64,000 nucleotides of DNA from Terriglobia bacterium (lineage in GTDB: Bacteria > Acidobacteriota > Terriglobia > Bryobacterales > UBA6623). Location of the stretch: positions 1 through 64,000 of the forward strand of contig VXMF01000005.1 in NCBI GenBank assembly GCA_009841225.1, written 5' to 3'. Positions 44,906 through 53,277 of the stretch are shown in pieces (within the stretch, counting starts at the first letter, position 1; every line of letters begins with the position of its first letter). The notes under the pieces were generated by a model, which worked only from the letters and a program-made list of their open reading frames with translations, searched no databases and was not told the origin of the DNA. A program made the translations under genes and the position numbers.

Positions 44906-46525
44906 TCACTCTACGGCGGGCTGTGCTGGATCCTTGCCCAGCCAGCCCGGCACGCCCCCGGCGAGGAGACCTTCCACCTTCCTCCCGAAAGAGTCCGAGC
45001 CTCCCTCCTGGATCGATTTCGGCACGGCGTTGTTCTTCGGCAAATACGCCGCTAGCCTGGCCCTGACCTCTTCGTACTCGGAGTCCACGGCAACGTTGCG
45101 GTGTTCGCCGGGATCGGACCGGTGATCGTAGAGCTCCTCCGTCCCGTCGCGATAACGGGTGTACCGGAAGTTCAGGCCGCGGACCGAATGGTTGTTGTAG
45201 TGCCAGGTCGTCACCGCCGGCTCAACGCGGCGGGCGGACGGATTTTCCAGCAACGGCAGCAGGCTCCTTCCCTCAAGCCCCTTGACTTCCGGAAGGTCGA
45301 CAAGGTCAAGCAAGGTCGGATAGATGTCCAAAAGGCTCACCGCTTGACTTGAGCTTTGGCCGCCGTTCACGGACTTGGGCAAGCGGATCGCCAACGGAAC
45401 GCGGGTCGATTCCTCCCACAAGGCCTGCTTGCGCCAGTGCCGTTTCTCGCCCAAGTGCTGGCCATGATCCGACCAGAAGACGACGATGGTGTTGTCTGCG
45501 TAGGGGCTGTCCGCGAGTGCCCGCAGCACCTTGCCGGCCTGCGCATCGACAAAGGTGACGCAGGCCAGGTAGGCCCTGACCATCTCCCTCCAGTAATTCG
45601 GCCCGATGTCGAGCACGTTGCGGTGGTCTCCGCCCTGCAGTGTCCCCAGAGCCATGGCCTTGCCGAGGAGCGGAATGTCGTCCATCTCGTCCGGCGGCAC
45701 TGCAGGCATGACGACGCTTTCGAGCGGGTACAGATCGAAGAACTCTTTCGGTGCCGTGTACGGCACATGCGGTCGGACGAAACCTACGGCCAGGAAGAAC
45801 GGTTTGTCATGCGTCTGTTTCAGTCGCTCGACCGCCCAATCGGCTACCTGTTCGTCCGGCATGCCCTCCGGGGGCATGTCATCGTCCTCAAGTGCCCCCC
45901 AGCACAGCGATTGCCCGCTGACACCCTCCTGATACTTCTGGTAGATCGCTCCGCCATCCGGCGGGAACGGATGGAAATGTCCTCCGCTCTTGCCTTGGTA
46001 GCCGTGGCCGCGCTCGGCCAGCCACTTGGGCCACTTGTACTTGGGACGCGTTTCGTCCCAGTAGTCGTAGCCATCAACGTCACTGGTTCCGCTGTGGAAG
46101 ATCTTTCCAGCGGCCATCGTCTTGTAGCCACTACGCTTGAAATGGGTTGGCAACGGTATCGTGTCGCCCAGGATTCTCTCGTAGTCAGCCCGGTCCTTCG
46201 AGGAGTTCGCGTACCAGCCTGTAGTGGAGGGACGCAGACCACTCAGCAAGGCATGGCGCGATGCGCTGCACACGGGAGCAGCGGTGTGAGCATTTCGAAA
46301 GAAGATGCTCTGGGAAATCAAGCGATCCAGGTTGGGCGTCTTCGCTTGCGAATGCCCGCCAGCCGCTCCGACCCAGTCGTTCAAGTCGTCAATCGCGAGA
46401 AACAGGACGTTGGGGCGGGCACCGGCTTCAGCCTTGAGGCTGAGCGGCTGGCCGGCTAGTTGCGATGCCAAACCGCCCGCAATCGCGCCGACGAAAAAGA
46501 ACAGGAACCACCAGCGGGTCTTCAC
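44906..46525 (-). CDS. Sulfatase, iduronate-2-sulfatase-like, CSASR variant
   Basis: Protein of 539 residues from the GTG at 46525. An uncleaved or cleaved hydrophobic N-terminus (WWFLFFFVGAIAGGLASQLAG) directs export. The catalytic motif is CSASR from Cys86, with Ala in place of the usual Pro. NVLFLAIDDLNDWVGAAGGHSQ and FFLAVGFVRPHVPYTAPKEFF place it in the iduronate-2-sulfatase-like branch. WSDHGQHLGEKRHWRKQALWEESTRVP supplies further active-site residues. It lies convergent with the lyase-like gene, and a sulfated uronic-acid polysaccharide would suit both. Confidence 0.9.
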   Translation of the reverse strand: MKTRWWFLFFFVGAIAGGLASQLAGQPLSLKAEAGARPNVLFLAIDDLNDWVGAAGGHSQAKTPNLDRLISQSIFFRNAHTAAPVCSASRHALLSGLRPSTTGWYANSSKDRADYERILGDTIPLPTHFKRSGYKTMAAGKIFHSGTSDVDGYDYWDETRPKYKWPKWLAERGHGYQGKSGGHFHPFPPDGGAIYQKYQEGVSGQSLCWGALEDDDMPPEGMPDEQVADWAVERLKQTHDKPFFLAVGFVRPHVPYTAPKEFFDLYPLESVVMPAVPPDEMDDIPLLGKAMALGTLQGGDHRNVLDIGPNYWREMVRAYLACVTFVDAQAGKVLRALADSPYADNTIVVFWSDHGQHLGEKRHWRKQALWEESTRVPLAIRLPKSVNGGQSSSQAVSLLDIYPTLLDLVDLPEVKGLEGRSLLPLLENPSARRVEPAVTTWHYNNHSVRGLNFRYTRYRDGTEELYDHRSDPGEHRNVAVDSEYEEVRARLAAYLPKNNAVPKSIQEGGSDSFGRKVEGLLAGGVPGWLGKDPAQPAVE

Positions 46526-46744
46526 GACATCTCTGAGTAAGCCGGATACATGCGCAGTCCACGCGGCCTACACCACTCCCGGACGATGCGATTGTAACTC
46601 TGATCGAAACGCCCTCCGGACACTGGTGGGAGAGCTAGATTACAGAAACAGCGGCGGGAATGCGGATTCGGCCTGGGACGCTTGTGTCGCAAACGTCACC
46701 CAGTTCCCGGACTGGCAAGAACAGGGTCTGATCCGACTTTATCG

Positions 46745-47704
46745 TCAGCCGACGCGGTTCATCGGCTTTCCCCGGAATGCAGCGAAGACGTTGTCAACGG
46801 CCAGCCGCAGGCCAGTTTCCAGCGCCTCAGCCGTCACTCCTCCCGAATGCGGCGTGACCACGACGTTCGGAAGTTCAGCTAGAGGGTGGTTCTCCGGCAG
46901 AGGCTCTTGCTCGAACACGTCCAATCCGGCGCCGCGGATAGTTTCGTTACGCAACGCTTCCAAGAGCGCTGCCTCGTCAACGACGGCACCGCGAGCAGTG
47001 TTGACGAGGATTGCGGTGGGCTTCATCGCCGCCAATTCCCGCTGCCCAACCATGCCCGTGGTTTCTCGTGTCAGGCGCACGTGCAGGCTGACTACGTCGC
47101 TCTGGCGATACAAGTCATCCAAGTCCACCAACTCGATTCCCAGCTCGGCCAGAGGCTTGTCTCCGGGCGTGCGAGTCCAAGCGATCACTCGCATGCCGAT
47201 TCCCCTCGCAATGCGAGCCGTTTGCAAGCCGATGGCGCCCAGGCCTACCACGCCGAGGGTCTTGCCGTGCAGTTGGGTCACGAATCCCCGCGGCCAAGCC
47301 CCCTTGCGTGTCCTGGCGTCGATCCTGGGAATGTCACGGGCGACGGCCAGCATCAGTGCCAGGGCATGCTCGGCCATGGCCACGGCCGACACGCCCGGCG
47401 TGTTGGTGACGATCACGCCGTGCTCCCTGGCCGCGCTCAGGTCGACGTGGTCTGTTCCCGTCCCCCACAGAGACAGGACGCGCAGCTTTGGGCGGGCTGC
47501 GAAGACCTCCTCCCCGAAGGCGATGGACGACCGGATGTTTAGCACGGCCTCGGCGTCGGCGATGCGCTCGAGCAAGACCTCGGTCGAGGCGGGCAAGCTG
47601 TCATGGTGGGTTACGCTCGCACCGGCCATGAGCGTCTTGAACGCCGCGCTAGGCCCGAGCACCGGCGGGTAGTCGTCCGGCACCACTACTGTCGGTCGCT
47701 TCAT
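46745..47704 (-). CDS. D-2-hydroxyacid dehydrogenase, NAD(P)-dependent
   Basis: Protein of 319 residues. The N-terminal substrate domain precedes an NAD-binding Rossmann fold (LGVVGLGAIGLQTARIARGIG, about residues 147-167). Catalytic residues of the family appear as Arg in VNTARGAVVDE, then Glu in the following helix, and His in VVTPHSGG (usually HxAG). It reduces 2-keto acids to D-2-hydroxyacids or the reverse. It lies 30 bases downstream of a sodium/solute symporter and 1.7 kb downstream of a PhyH gene, probably one operon for uptake and conversion of an organic acid. Confidence 0.9.
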   Translation of the reverse strand: MKRPTVVVPDDYPPVLGPSAAFKTLMAGASVTHHDSLPASTEVLLERIADAEAVLNIRSSIAFGEEVFAARPKLRVLSLWGTGTDHVDLSAAREHGVIVTNTPGVSAVAMAEHALALMLAVARDIPRIDARTRKGAWPRGFVTQLHGKTLGVVGLGAIGLQTARIARGIGMRVIAWTRTPGDKPLAELGIELVDLDDLYRQSDVVSLHVRLTRETTGMVGQRELAAMKPTAILVNTARGAVVDEAALLEALRNETIRGAGLDVFEQEPLPENHPLAELPNVVVTPHSGGVTAEALETGLRLAVDNVFAAFRGKPMNRVG

Positions 47705-47734
47705 CTTGGTCCTCCAACTCCTGTTCCGCGAGTG

Positions 47735-49354
47735 TCAGTGGAACAGGACATACAGTGCCGCAATGACCACGCAGAGCAGAGTCGCAAGCCTTCGCGGATC
47801 TATGCCGGCCCCGGTCCAGCGCCGGGTCAGGGCGCTAAGCGGGTTATCCCAGGTCAGCCCCTCGACCTTCTCGGCCGGCGGCGGCGGCGTCAGCTTGCTG
47901 ACCGCGTAGAACACGCAACTGCAGATCACCGTCATGTAAAAGGCTTGCAGCATGAATGGGATGCCCCAGCCTTGGGTGATCAGCTTGTAGCCGTCGGCAT
48001 CCTTGAAATCAAGCACGAAGGCCGTCGCCCCCATGATGAATCCGAACACCAGCGTCGATACAGCCGCTTGCGACGTGCCGCGCTTCCAAAACACGCCCCA
48101 GAGGAACACGGCCGTGATGGCAGGCGCCAGCGCCGCCCCAATCTCCTGCACCGCTTCAAATATGCTCGAGAACTTCGCGCCCTGCGTGGACCACGCCATG
48201 GCCAGCAGCATGACGACAACCGCGCTCCAGCGCCCGATTCGCACCTGTGACGCGTCGCTTGTGCCGGGTCGCACCCGGGCCACGATGTCGACCGCGAACA
48301 ACGTCGCGCAACTGTTCAGCGCGGCCGCGATGGTGCTCATCAGAGCGGCCAGCAGTCCGGCTGAGATCAGCCCGCGCAAGCCCGTTGGAACCAATTCCTG
48401 AATCAGCATCGGCAGCACTTGGTTGGCGTTGTCGCCGATCTCGCTGCCATACAGCACGTAGCCGATCACGCCCGGCATCACCAAGATGAACACAGGCAGC
48501 ACCTTGATGAAGCCGGCAAACAAGGGGCCGATCTGAGCGTCGTGCTCGGACCGGGCAGCAAGCACGCGCTGGACGATGGTCTGGTCGGTGCACCAATACC
48601 AGATGCCCAAGACCGGATAGCCCAGCAGAACCGAGTACCACGCCAGGCCCACCGAGTTGTCGGTCCAGATCATGCTGAGCTGCCGCGGCCTGAGCTGCGA
48701 CTGGAACTCGGCCATGCTGCTGATGCCGTGCTCCGGCAGCGCCCCGATAGCAAGCGCAGTGACCAAGATCGAGCCCCCGATCAACAGCACCGTTTGGATC
48801 GTCTCGGTCACGACGACCGCCTTGAGGCCTCCCAGCACGGTGTAAATGCCGGTCACGATGGAAATCACCAGGATCGATGTCACGACGTCGATCCCAAAGA
48901 ATTGCTCGAACACGGTCGCGCCCGCGTACAGGCTCATCCCGATGTGAATGAAGAGGGCGCCGAGGATTGCCATGAAGGCCAGGAAGGAACGCGCCGCCGC
49001 GTTGAAGCGGCGCTCCAGATACTCGGGCAACGTCTCGATCCGGTTGCGGAAATAGAACGGCGCGAAAAAGAGCGACAGCGCCACCAGAGTGAAGGCCGCC
49101 ATCCACTCGAAGTTGCCCCAGACGAGGCCCTCGTTGTAGCCCGACGCGGCGAGCCCGACCAGGTGGATCGTCGAAATGTTCGACGCGAACAGGGCCGCGC
49201 CGATCATGATCCAGCCCAGCGACCGGCCAGCCAGAAAGTAGGCCTCCCCGGTCATCCGCTGGCGCCGCACCGAGAGCACGCCCACAGCGAGAATGCCGAG
49301 CAGGTAGGCGACGATGATGAACAGGTCGATGAATGGGATGCGGAGACCTTGCAT
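47735..49354 (-). CDS. Sodium:solute symporter (SSS family)
   Basis: Protein of 539 residues from the ATG at 49354, which gives the standard family start (FIDLFIIVAYLLGILAVGVLSVRRQ). About 13-14 membrane spans are visible. The signatures FLAGRSLGWIMIGAALFASNIST and GLISAGLLAALMSTIAAALNSCATLFAVDI are typical for SGLT-like transporters that use a sodium gradient. The substrate could be a sugar, sugar acid or amino acid; it is not deducible. The extension to 49510 is rejected. It lies between the PhyH and dehydrogenase genes. Confidence 0.9.
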   Translation of the reverse strand: MQGLRIPFIDLFIIVAYLLGILAVGVLSVRRQRMTGEAYFLAGRSLGWIMIGAALFASNISTIHLVGLAASGYNEGLVWGNFEWMAAFTLVALSLFFAPFYFRNRIETLPEYLERRFNAAARSFLAFMAILGALFIHIGMSLYAGATVFEQFFGIDVVTSILVISIVTGIYTVLGGLKAVVVTETIQTVLLIGGSILVTALAIGALPEHGISSMAEFQSQLRPRQLSMIWTDNSVGLAWYSVLLGYPVLGIWYWCTDQTIVQRVLAARSEHDAQIGPLFAGFIKVLPVFILVMPGVIGYVLYGSEIGDNANQVLPMLIQELVPTGLRGLISAGLLAALMSTIAAALNSCATLFAVDIVARVRPGTSDASQVRIGRWSAVVVMLLAMAWSTQGAKFSSIFEAVQEIGAALAPAITAVFLWGVFWKRGTSQAAVSTLVFGFIMGATAFVLDFKDADGYKLITQGWGIPFMLQAFYMTVICSCVFYAVSKLTPPPPAEKVEGLTWDNPLSALTRRWTGAGIDPRRLATLLCVVIAALYVLFH

Positions 49355-49401
49355 TTGAACTAGGAGTCTTTCGGCGGCGACAGCGCTTTGGGTCCGCGGA
49401 T

Positions 49402-50235
49402 TCAGGTGGGCGGACGGGGCGGATTGGCCCAATGCCCGGCCGGGTCCGACCCTTTGACCAAGACGCCCTTGAGGTTCCAATCCAAATAGGCGCTCACGTC
49501 CGCCGCACAATAGCGCAACGTCAGGCCACAGCGCCGACGATCCGAATCGTTGGCCTCGGAGCCGTGCAGCAGCAAGTCCGAGTGCAGCGATATCTCGCCC
49601 GCGCGCAGTTCGTTGTCCACCGGCGGGCCGAACTCATCCACGCCGCGCACCTTCTGGTTCAGGACCGTTGATTCGTCGTCGGCGACCTCGAACGGCAACG
49701 GGCCGCGCAAGTGCGAGCCGGGCACGAAGCGCATGCAGGCATTGCCGCGATCAGCATCATCAATGGCAAGCCACACGGTGACTGTCTTGGATGGGGTCAG
49801 CGGCCAGTACGTGGCATCCTGATGCCAATCCACGTGCTTGCCGTCATGTGGCATCTTGCAGAAGTAGTGGCATCCCCAGCCCACGATGTCGGGCCCCAGT
49901 ACGTCGCTGACGTAGGCGACAATGCGCTCGTCGGTGAGCAGATCGTAAGCATCGGCGTACGCAAGATGGGCGGAACTGATCGAATAGCTGTCCCCTCCAT
50001 TGGCCAGGACGCTTTCTAGCAAGCTGTCGAAACGGCGGCGAATGCCGGCGATCTCGGCGTCGGGAAAGACGCGGATGCCGGTCAAGTACCCGCTAGCGTT
50101 GAACTGGTCCAATTGTGACTGCGAAAGCCTCTGCGGGCGTTCGTTGCGCGCAGGGAAAAAGGCCAGCTGGCGATCGATTCGCCCGAGGTCGTCCAATTCA
50201 GGTGCGATCGCGAACTGCTTGGCAGGCTGCGCCAT
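49402..50235 (-). CDS. Phytanoyl-CoA dioxygenase (PhyH) family Fe(II)/2-oxoglutarate enzyme
   Basis: Protein of 277 residues. The iron site is complete: His and Asp in DWHQDATYWPL (HxD), and the distal His in LLHGSEAN, followed by the 2-oxoglutarate-binding Arg in RRCGLTLRY. The central CMRFVPGSHLRGPLPFE segment is typical for the family. Substrates are diverse small molecules, so no pathway is assigned. It appears to head the minus-strand run PhyH, symporter, dehydrogenase. The 47-base gap to the symporter supports a shared transcript. Confidence 0.88.
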   Translation of the reverse strand: MAQPAKQFAIAPELDDLGRIDRQLAFFPARNERPQRLSQSQLDQFNASGYLTGIRVFPDAEIAGIRRRFDSLLESVLANGGDSYSISSAHLAYADAYDLLTDERIVAYVSDVLGPDIVGWGCHYFCKMPHDGKHVDWHQDATYWPLTPSKTVTVWLAIDDADRGNACMRFVPGSHLRGPLPFEVADDESTVLNQKVRGVDEFGPPVDNELRAGEISLHSDLLLHGSEANDSDRRRCGLTLRYCAADVSAYLDWNLKGVLVKGSDPAGHWANPPRPPT

Positions 50236-50565
50236 CCTAGGCCATCATAGCGCGTGGCGCAGAACGGCCTCGGTCTCGCGTCCCGGGCCGTCCCCGCCCC
50301 GCCGACACGGTTGGATTGCGCGCGATCCACTGAGACCGGCCCGGCCGCGCCGCCGTGAAATCGGTGCCGCCCAGGCATGCCGGAGCTGCGAGGCGGGCGA
50401 ATTCCGATCAGCCCGAGCGAGTTGAAAACTGCTGTCGGGCCGATCGCCCACGAGGCCTGCAAGGGTCACAACAGGCTGCGGTTTTGGGCGCTTCGCAACG
50501 TTTTCTAGCCACCTTGTTACAATAAGAAATCGTCGGGCGCTAGCCGTCGGCCCCACCTTAGGATT
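50236..50565. other. Divergent intergenic region
   Basis: 330 bases between the PhyH gene (minus) and the LolA-like gene (plus). A TACAAT hexamer at 50518-50523 could be a -10 for the plus-strand operon, but no -35 is visible at 16-18 bases. Nothing else was recognised. Confidence 0.35.
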
Positions 50566-51423
50566 GTGTCGCCCAAAAGCATTGCATTAGCAGTGTGTCT
50601 GTGCGCATCGCTTGGCTGTGGCGTGCTCTCCACGACCACGATTCTGCCACCGCCTCCAGAGGCCCGCACTGCGAGCCGCGCGGACCTCATCGACGCCATC
50701 CAGCGCATCGCATCGGTGCGATCGATGAAGGCAGTGATTGACATCACGCTCACGGTGCAGTCTGAAGAACGCGACCGCGAGACGCTGTACCCCGACGTGC
50801 GCGGGGCGCTTGTCATCCGCCGTCCGGGCTGGATCAGGACGAATGCGCAGTCTCCGGGCGGCATCGCGACGGTGTACGACATGGTTTCGGACGGCGAGCG
50901 ATTCCGTGTCCACTTGCCGTGGCGCAATCGCGTCTACGAGGGCAGGACAGCTCTTACGCACGTGTCGGAAAACCGCGCCGAGAACATTCGCCCGCAGCAC
51001 ATGCTGCAGGCGATCATGCTCGAGCCAATCGAAGACGTGAGCAGGGTCGTGCTCGACATCGAGATGTACGGCCAGTCTGGCTATCAGGTGCTGCACGTTA
51101 TCGAACAGGGCCCGGACGGCTTCTTCCGCATCCTTCGCAAGTACTGGTTCAGTCGGTCCGATCTCCAGCTCTCGCGGCTGATGATCCTCGACGAGAATAC
51201 CGAAGTTGCCACCGATGCCTGGTATCGCGACTGGCTCGAGGACAAGGGGCTTCCCTACCCGCAGCACATTCGGGTCGAGCGCCCTCAAGATGGCTACGGC
51301 CTCGAGATCGAGATCCTCAGACCGGGCCTGAACGAGGAAGTCCCGGACACCTCGTTTCAACTGCCGCTTCCCGACGGCGTCGAGATCGAGCAGGTCGGCG
51401 AGGCCGATACCGCAAGCTCCTAG
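50566..51423 (+). CDS. LolA-like outer-membrane lipoprotein-sorting (DUF4292-like) lipoprotein
   Basis: Protein of 285 residues from the GTG at 50566, preceded by TTAGGA. The lipoprotein signal (SIALAVCLCASLGC) gives lipobox SLGC. The body is a LolA-like half-barrel pattern: MKAVIDITLTVQSEERDRETLYPDVRGALVIRRPGWIRTNAQSPGG, then YDMVSDGERFRVHLPWRNRVYEG. Such proteins carry lipid or lipoprotein across the periplasm. It heads a three-gene run with an FtsX-type permease and a LolD-type ATPase, which supports a LolABC-like pathway. Confidence 0.72.
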   Translation: MSPKSIALAVCLCASLGCGVLSTTTILPPPPEARTASRADLIDAIQRIASVRSMKAVIDITLTVQSEERDRETLYPDVRGALVIRRPGWIRTNAQSPGGIATVYDMVSDGERFRVHLPWRNRVYEGRTALTHVSENRAENIRPQHMLQAIMLEPIEDVSRVVLDIEMYGQSGYQVLHVIEQGPDGFFRILRKYWFSRSDLQLSRLMILDENTEVATDAWYRDWLEDKGLPYPQHIRVERPQDGYGLEIEILRPGLNEEVPDTSFQLPLPDGVEIEQVGEADTASS

Positions 51424-51435
51424 CAAGCGCCAGCC

Positions 51436-52527
51436 ATGATCCACCGATTGGTCCTCCGCAACCTGCTTCACCGGCCCGTGCGCACGGGCCTTACCATCCT
51501 TGCCGTGGCAGTCGAGGTCGCGATGATCGTGATGATGGTCGGGGTCTCGGAAGGCTTGCTTACCGAGTCCCTTCGCCGCACGCGTGGCGTGGGGGCCGAC
51601 ATCCTCATCCGACCTCAGTTTTCGGGCGCCGCGCTTAGCACTGCCGATATTTCCGACAAGCTTCCAGCCATGCTCATCGAGCGCTATCCGCAGATAGAGC
51701 ACGCGCTAGGGGCCACCGTCTACACACCTGGCAACGTGCAGACCATCACCGGTGTCGACTGGCCAGCGTTCGACGCCATGAGCGGCGGAATCGTGATTTT
51801 TGAAGGCCGCACGTATGCCGCGCCGTACGAGGCGGTCGTCGACGAGCTCTACGCCCGTCAAGAAGAGGTTTCAATCGGGGACAGCATCGAGCTGATGAGC
51901 CGGCAATTCGAGGTGGTCGGCATCATGGAGACTGGCAAGATGTCGCGCGTGTTCATCCCCCCCGAAACTATGAGTGACCTGCAAGGCTGGCAGGGCCGGG
52001 TCAGCCAGGTATACCTCAAGCTCGAAGATTCGACCAAGACGCGGGAGCTGATCGAAGACCTGCAGACGCTGCTGCCGAATCGCGTCGTCATTTCCGTGGA
52101 GGACTTTCTGGCGACGATGGCGACGGACGTGCGCCGGATGTCCTCGCAGTTCGTCAATATCATCATTTCGATCGCGGTGGCGATCGGCTTCATCGTGGTC
52201 ATGCTCGCCATGTACACGGCGATCTTGGAGCGCACGAGGGAGATCGGGGTCCTCAAGGCCATCGGTGCCTCAAAGGCTGTGATCGGCTCGATTGTGATGC
52301 GCGAGACGCTGGTCGTAAGTGTGATCGGCATCGTTGTCGGCTACGGGCTGAGCGTCGTCGGCACGGAGCTGGTCGCGATCCGCTATCCCCTCATTCCGAT
52401 CATCTTCATCCCGGAGTGGCTGGCGGGGGCCGCAGTGCTTACCATCGTCGGCTCGATCGCAGGAGCCTCGTATCCCGCCTGGAAAGCGGCCAAGGCTGAT
52501 CCGTGCGAGGTCCTCTCCTACGAGTAG
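51436..52527 (+). CDS. ABC transporter permease, FtsX/MacB/LolC-like
   Basis: Protein of 363 residues with the FtsX-family layout: one N-terminal span (about 12-35), a periplasmic domain (about 40-240), then three spans in the C-terminal third (about 245-345), with the cytoplasmic motif YTAILERTREIGVLKAIGASKAVIGSIVMRETLVVS. This resembles LolC/LolE and MacB permease halves. It starts 12 bases after the LolA-like gene and the ATPase gene starts 19 bases after its stop. Only one permease is encoded, so it may homodimerise. Confidence 0.88.
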   Translation: MIHRLVLRNLLHRPVRTGLTILAVAVEVAMIVMMVGVSEGLLTESLRRTRGVGADILIRPQFSGAALSTADISDKLPAMLIERYPQIEHALGATVYTPGNVQTITGVDWPAFDAMSGGIVIFEGRTYAAPYEAVVDELYARQEEVSIGDSIELMSRQFEVVGIMETGKMSRVFIPPETMSDLQGWQGRVSQVYLKLEDSTKTRELIEDLQTLLPNRVVISVEDFLATMATDVRRMSSQFVNIIISIAVAIGFIVVMLAMYTAILERTREIGVLKAIGASKAVIGSIVMRETLVVSVIGIVVGYGLSVVGTELVAIRYPLIPIIFIPEWLAGAAVLTIVGSIAGASYPAWKAAKADPCEVLSYE

Positions 52528-52546
52528 GGGCGGGAAGGAGTTGCCA

Positions 52547-53224
52547 GTGCCAGCTGACGCCTTGATCAAGACCTCGAACCTGAAAAAGGTCTACCGTCTC
52601 GGCAGCGTGGACGTGCCGGCTCTTCGCGGAGTGTCCATGGAAGTCCAGGCCGGTGAGTTCGTCGCCCTGCTAGGGCCGTCCGGATCCGGCAAGTCGACCC
52701 TGTTCCACATCATCGGGGGCATGCTCGCTCCGACCAGCGGCGCGGTGGAGATTGACGGCCAAGACCTAGCCGCAATGTCGGACGCGCAGCGCACTGAATT
52801 GCGCAAGACCAAGGTCGGCTTCGTGTTCCAGCGCTTCAACCTCCTGGCAACCCTCAACGCCGAGGAGAACATCCGCATTGCCCAGCACATCGCGGGGTCG
52901 GCCGACCGTGACCAGGCTCAGTTCAACGAAATCGTGCGCATCTTGGGCATAGGCCACCGGCTGCGCCACAAGCCCAACGCTCTCTCCGGCGGCGAGCAGC
53001 AGCGGGTGGCGATCGCGCGCGCGCTGGTAAACCGTCCGCAGATCCTGCTGGCTGACGAGCCCACTGGAAATTTGGACTCCGAGAACTCGATGGCGGTATT
53101 GGACACGCTCAAGACCCTCCACCAAAACCTAGGGCAGACCCTCATGATGATCACCCACAATCCCGAAGCGGCGTCGTATTGCACGGACCGGGTCGTGCGC
53201 ATGAAGGACGGCCGGATCGCCTAG
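52547..53224 (+). CDS. ABC transporter ATP-binding protein, LolD/MacB type
   Basis: Protein of 225 residues from the GTG at 52547, preceded by AGGAG at 52536-52540; a TTG six bases earlier is in frame. All ATPase motifs are present: Walker A GPSGSGKST, signature LSGGEQQRVAIARAL, Walker B ILLADEPTGNLD and the switch His in MMITHNPEAA. The branch marker MSMEVQAGEFVALLGPSGSGKST and DEPTGNLDSENS fit LolD/MacB-type exporters. It powers the FtsX-like permease encoded directly upstream. Confidence 0.93.
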   Translation: MPADALIKTSNLKKVYRLGSVDVPALRGVSMEVQAGEFVALLGPSGSGKSTLFHIIGGMLAPTSGAVEIDGQDLAAMSDAQRTELRKTKVGFVFQRFNLLATLNAEENIRIAQHIAGSADRDQAQFNEIVRILGIGHRLRHKPNALSGGEQQRVAIARALVNRPQILLADEPTGNLDSENSMAVLDTLKTLHQNLGQTLMMITHNPEAASYCTDRVVRMKDGRIA

Positions 53225-53277
53225 CTCCGTCCGGGATCCGACAGCCAGGCCGTGAGCCCAGGCCGGGCCTGTTCGCG

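Noticed and set aside
46526..46744. Open plus-strand frame between the sulfatase and dehydrogenase genes
   Set aside because: No recognisable domain and no ribosome site; it continues as antisense of the dehydrogenase gene.
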